25,509 nt of DNA from JANLQX01 sp043775075 (GTDB taxonomy: Bacteria > Actinomycetota > Acidimicrobiia > Acidimicrobiales > JANYDT01), in contig JAYVSS010000212.1 in assembly GCA_043775075.1 (NCBI GenBank), forward strand, positions 1 through 25,509, written 5' to 3'. Positions 23,189 through 25,509 of this stretch are shown here, in pieces. Position 1 is the first letter of the stretch, and the number at the start of each line of letters is the position of its first letter. The notes beneath the pieces are model-generated. The model saw only the letters and a program-made list of their open reading frames with translations. It was not told the DNA's origin and made no database searches. The position numbers and the translations under genes were made by a program.

Positions 23189-24016
23189 TTAGCGTTGCGA
23201 AGCGTGCCATCGAAGGGCTAAGCGCTCAATGACGGAGATGAGCAACGTGGCCAGCGAACCAAGGATGGCCAGGGAAAAGATCGAACCCCACAGTTGATCC
23301 ACGAGTAAGCGGGCTTGCGCCGTCCTTACGGCGTATCCGAGCCCGCTCGAAACTCCGGCAAAAAACTCGCCGAGTACTGCACCAATGAGGGCTAAGCCCA
23401 CATTGATACGGGCGGCGGAAAAGAGAAACGGGAGGGCCGACGGGAATCGCAACCGCACCAATACTTCGCGTTCGGTGGCGTCTACAGAACGAGCAAGTTC
23501 AATGAGCAGCGGGTCAACGGACCGCAAGCCCGAGACGCCGTTGAGGAGGAACGGGACGAAGCACACCAACGAAGTGATGACGAGAATGGGCCGTATTCCG
23601 AAACCGAGCCAGATCACCACGGCCGGCGCGTATGCGATGATCGGCGTGACCTGGATGAGAACGGCGAGCGGGGCAATCGCCCGTTCGGCGTATCGGCTCC
23701 GGGCCATGACCACAGCGGCGGCCATGGCGAAGACGAACGCCAGGAGGAATCCACAGGTTGCCTCCCACACCGTGGTCCGAGCGTTGCGGAGGTAGTACCC
23801 CGGCGCGCCGGCCAGGTGCACGACGATCGACCATGGCCCGGGCAACACGAAGCGCTTTACCCCGGAGATCCAGATGAGGGCCTGCCACAGTCCAAGGAAA
23901 GTGATCACGCCAACGATTGGAGCGGTCCACAGCAGATTTCCCCAAAGCCGGCGACGTGTCACCGCGGCCCGTGCTCCCGGAATCGTGGCACCGACGCCTG
24001 CGGTCTGATCACTCAT
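23189..24016 (-). CDS. ABC transporter permease (SsuC/TauC family)
   Basis: 275 residues with about six hydrophobic segments: near 31-50 (TAPIVGVITFLGLWQALIWI), 88-105 (GFLLAFVFAMAAAVVMA), 114-130 (IAPLAVLIQVTPIIAYA), 138-160, 195-225 and 240-265. The cytoplasmic EAA loop reads DATEREVLVRLRFPSALPFL and couples to the ATPase. Length and layout match SsuC/TauC permeases. The ATG overlaps the ATPase stop by four bases (ATGA at 24016-24013). Confidence 0.92.
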   Translation of the reverse strand: MSDQTAGVGATIPGARAAVTRRRLWGNLLWTAPIVGVITFLGLWQALIWISGVKRFVLPGPWSIVVHLAGAPGYYLRNARTTVWEATCGFLLAFVFAMAAAVVMARSRYAERAIAPLAVLIQVTPIIAYAPAVVIWLGFGIRPILVITSLVCFVPFLLNGVSGLRSVDPLLIELARSVDATEREVLVRLRFPSALPFLFSAARINVGLALIGAVLGEFFAGVSSGLGYAVRTAQARLLVDQLWGSIFSLAILGSLATLLISVIERLALRWHASQR

Positions 24017-24828
24017 GCTTTGTGTTCGCGTAACACGGCGCGGAGCTTGCGGACGTGGTCGTGAAACGCCGGATCGTCTTCCATGTCGGGGGTGCGAGGC
24101 CGGGGAAGATCGATCGTTTCGATGGCCGCCACGCGACCTGGACGGGGAGCCATTACGACGACGCGGTCAGACAGGATTACCGCTTCGGGAATCGAGTGGG
24201 TGACAAACACCACGGTGGCACCCGTGCGGGCCCAGAGATCGAGCAGGAGATAGCGGGCATCGGCTCGCGTAATTTCATCCAGCGCGGCGAACGGCTCATC
24301 CATAAGAAGGACGGGCGCGCCGAGGGCAAAGCCCCGCACCAGTGATGCCCGCTGCTGCATGCCCCCGGAAAGCTCATGCGGCCAGGCCTTGCGGAATTGC
24401 TCAAGCCCCACCGCCCGGATCAACTCGTCCACTTCAGCGGAGCTCAGCGGCCCGTGGTTGTCGGCTCGGTGGGCCTTGCGACGTCGGTGCAACGTGGCCA
24501 GAAACGTGACGTTGTCTTCAACGTTCAGCCACGGCACGAGCGCCGGCGCCTGGGGCACGAGGCCAAACCGTTTCTCACTCCGGGCGATCGCCGGACCCAC
24601 GCCGTCGACGGTGATACTTCCGGCGTCCACATCTATCAGTCCACCGATCGTCCGCAGCAGAGTGCTCTTCCCGCAACCCGAAGGGCCGAGTAGCGTCACG
24701 AGCTCGCCCGGAGCGATCGTGAGGTCCACTCGAGAAAGGGCGTGGGTGCTCTGCCCGCGCCGACGAAACGACTTTTCCACGCCAGCCACGGAAACCGCGG
24801 CACCGCTCACCGCACCCTCGATCCGCAT
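24013..24828 (-). CDS. ABC transporter ATP-binding protein (SsuB/TauB family)
   Basis: 271 residues from ATG 24828. Walker A GPSGCGKST (48-56), Q-loop VPQAPALVPW (Gln93), signature LSGGMQQR (153-160), Walker B VLLMDEP (173-179), D-loop ALD, and switch His211 in VTHSIPEA. SsuB/TauB proteins energise uptake with an SsuC-type permease and an SsuA-type binding protein, which follow here. The frame stays open up to an ATG at 25017, which would add 63 residues of Arg/Pro-rich sequence without family similarity; I prefer 24828 for the normal length and a GGTGG element upstream, though the longer start cannot be excluded. Operator copy 3 lies upstream at 25065-25083. Confidence 0.9.
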   Translation of the reverse strand: MRIEGAVSGAAVSVAGVEKSFRRRGQSTHALSRVDLTIAPGELVTLLGPSGCGKSTLLRTIGGLIDVDAGSITVDGVGPAIARSEKRFGLVPQAPALVPWLNVEDNVTFLATLHRRRKAHRADNHGPLSSAEVDELIRAVGLEQFRKAWPHELSGGMQQRASLVRGFALGAPVLLMDEPFAALDEITRADARYLLLDLWARTGATVVFVTHSIPEAVILSDRVVVMAPRPGRVAAIETIDLPRPRTPDMEDDPAFHDHVRKLRAVLREHKA

Positions 24829-25064
24829 GACTTCGCCACCATGTTGGTCTCCGAATGGACGTCGTCGCAGCGCCAGCGGGCGGCGCTTTCGAGGGCCGGG
24901 GGTAGCGCCATTGGGCGAGCGTAGCGGGGGTGGTTCGCTCAGGGAAAGCCGACGGCGTGAACCCGTTGTTACAACGGTGTTCGTTTCCTTGAGAATGGAC
25001 AGGTTCGACCCAGTCATGTGCGGGGTCGTGGGCCGCGCCTCGGTGATCGATCATTACCGGAGTT

Positions 25065-25083
25065 TGGTCAGTCCATCAGTCCA
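25065..25083 (-). promoter_or_regulatory. GntR (FadR-type) operator, copy 3, before the ABC-transporter operon
   Basis: The minus strand reads TGGACTGATGGACTGACCA, matching copies 1 and 2 at 17 of 19 positions; the changes are confined to the centre of the palindrome. It lies about 240 bases before ATG 24828 and 48 before ATG 25017, in the promoter region of the minus-strand transporter-dehydrogenase operon. Confidence 0.62.
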
Positions 25084-25113
25084 TCAGACGGTCAGTCCAT
25101 AGTTCATCAGTCC
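25069..25113. repeat. Tandem and spaced CAGTCCAT octamers in the transporter promoter
   Basis: CAGTCCAT occurs at 25069-25076, 25077-25084 and 25093-25100, with CAGTCC again at 25108-25113 and a variant CAGACGGT at 25085-25092. The units keep an 8-base register over the first 32 bases. GGTCAGTCCAT appears twice (25066-25076 and 25090-25100), so a second, weaker operator may adjoin copy 3. Probably an array of half sites for the same regulator. Confidence 0.6.
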
Positions 25114-25122
25114 TTGGGCTGA

Positions 25123-25305
25123 GGTCCGTTGGTCGCCAAGTTGCTGGCCGGGGTTCGCAGTTCGATGAGTTATTCCGACACCTTGACCATTGACGAGTTT
25201 CAAGTGAAAGCGGTGTTTGTGCGTAACACTAACGTTGGTCTCCCGGAGAGCACCCGCACGCCACTCGCTAGGGCTTATCGCACCTCGTTGATCTCAGGCG
25301 CCTAA
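25123..25305 (+). pseudogene. Remnant of the 3' end of an IMPDH/GMPR family gene
   Basis: Bases 25123-25272 align with the last 151 bases of the gene at 339-1385 (1236-1386): about 21 substitutions and one deletion, near 85% identity. The frame reads GPLVAKLLAGVRSSMSYSDT, then LTIDEFQVKAVFV, until the deletion near 25249 shifts it past the original stop to a TAA at 25303-25305. More than half of the substitutions are at third codon positions, so the source gene was diverging under selection before the fragment was cut off. Homology starts abruptly at 25123, directly after the operator array. There is no start and no N-terminal 80% of the gene. Confidence 0.85.
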
Positions 25306-25357
25306 GCCCGCGTCTTTGCGACTTTTCAACGGTAGCGTCGATCCTTGTGGATGAGCT

Positions 25358-25509
25358 TTGGCCGGAAGTCGTAATCTCGCTTACTTTGTCGGCGCGACTG
25401 CAGGGCGGAAGGGACATGTTGCGTGGATAGATGGTGGCATTGCTGTGGCGAGCACCTACGACGTGCAAAATGCGTACTTCACGACGGCCGTCAAAACCGA
25501 CCCTGATAG
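25358..25509 (+). CDS. GNAT acetyltransferase paralogue, 5' part (runs off the right edge)
   Basis: From GGA at 25364 to the window end, 146 bases align without indels to 4459-4604 of the GNAT gene, about 84% identical and mostly with silent changes. The protein reads AGSRNLAYFVGATAGRKGHV, then AWIDGGIAVASTYDVQNAYF. The GTG that starts the first copy is GTC here, and an in-frame TGA lies at 25349-25351, so translation would have to begin at TTG 25358 (or the gene is decayed). It lies 85 bases after the IMPDH/GMPR remnant. The acetyl-CoA-binding part is outside the window. Confidence 0.65.
   Translation, partial: MAGSRNLAYFVGATAGRKGHVAWIDGGIAVASTYDVQNAYFTTAVKTDPD

Noticed and set aside
25069..25113. 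Short tandem repeats considered as a CRISPR array
   Set aside because: Units are 8 bases, with no unique spacers of regular length and no cas genes; they fit operator half sites.
1236..25272. Repeated IMPDH/GMPR 3' end as exact attL/attR sites of an integrative element
   Set aside because: No integrase or recombinase gene is in the window and the copies differ at about 15% of positions; the longest identical runs are about 20 bases. Kept only as a hypothesis of an old island or duplication.

Overview
The window looks like a chromosomal segment of a high-GC actinobacterium. The signs are a DUF222/HNH endonuclease gene of the actinobacterial 13E12 type, many GTG starts, at least one probable leaderless gene (a -10 box directly before ATG), 1- to 8-base start/stop overlaps inside operons, and a lipoprotein with a long Thr/Ala linker. 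The class Acidimicrobiia is my best guess, by inference only.

Left flank (1-5226): the 5' end of a minus-strand sulfite-oxidase-like molybdopterin oxidoreductase; a CBS-less IMP dehydrogenase/GMP reductase family gene; the DUF222/HNH gene followed by a 65-bp direct repeat; a haloalkane dehalogenase broken by two one-base deletions; and a GNAT acetyltransferase.

Central catabolic block (about 5290-25115). A plus-strand operon of seven tightly packed genes runs from 5366 to 14026: FadR-type GntR regulator, cupin, HyuA, HyuB, acyl-CoA synthetase, Rieske oxygenase alpha subunit and an MDR oxidoreductase. A minus-strand cytochrome P450 and a Gfo/Idh/MocA oxidoreductase lie beyond it. A minus-strand operon of two VOC proteins and a SnoaL-like protein (18255 to 16900) follows. 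A TrzN/AtzA-type amidohydrolase (minus) and a second Rieske oxygenase (plus) diverge from a 20-bp gap. A minus-strand operon then encodes an SsuABC/TauABC-type ABC transporter plus a zinc-type MDR dehydrogenase (24828 to 20770).

The main result is a 19-bp element, TGGACTGATGGWCWGACCA, found in front of the gntR-hyu operon (5299-5317), the VOC operon (18288-18306) and the ABC-transporter operon (25065-25083). It contains the TNGTNNNACNA palindrome known for FadR-subfamily regulators, exactly in two copies and with one change in the third, so I infer one regulon run by the GntR protein encoded here. The inferred pathway is uptake by the ABC system; hydrolysis or deamination of a nitrogen-containing ring by the amidohydrolase; oxygenation or dealkylation by Rieske enzymes; ATP-dependent opening of a hydantoin- or lactam-like ring by HyuAB; then CoA activation and dehydrogenation. 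The substrate cannot be read from the sequence.

Right edge (25123-25509): a frameshifted 150-bp remnant of the 3' end of the IMPDH/GMPR gene, then the start of a second GNAT gene. Both are about 85% identical to the copies at 1236-1386 and 4459-4604 and lie in the same order and orientation, so the catabolic block is bracketed by diverged direct repeats.
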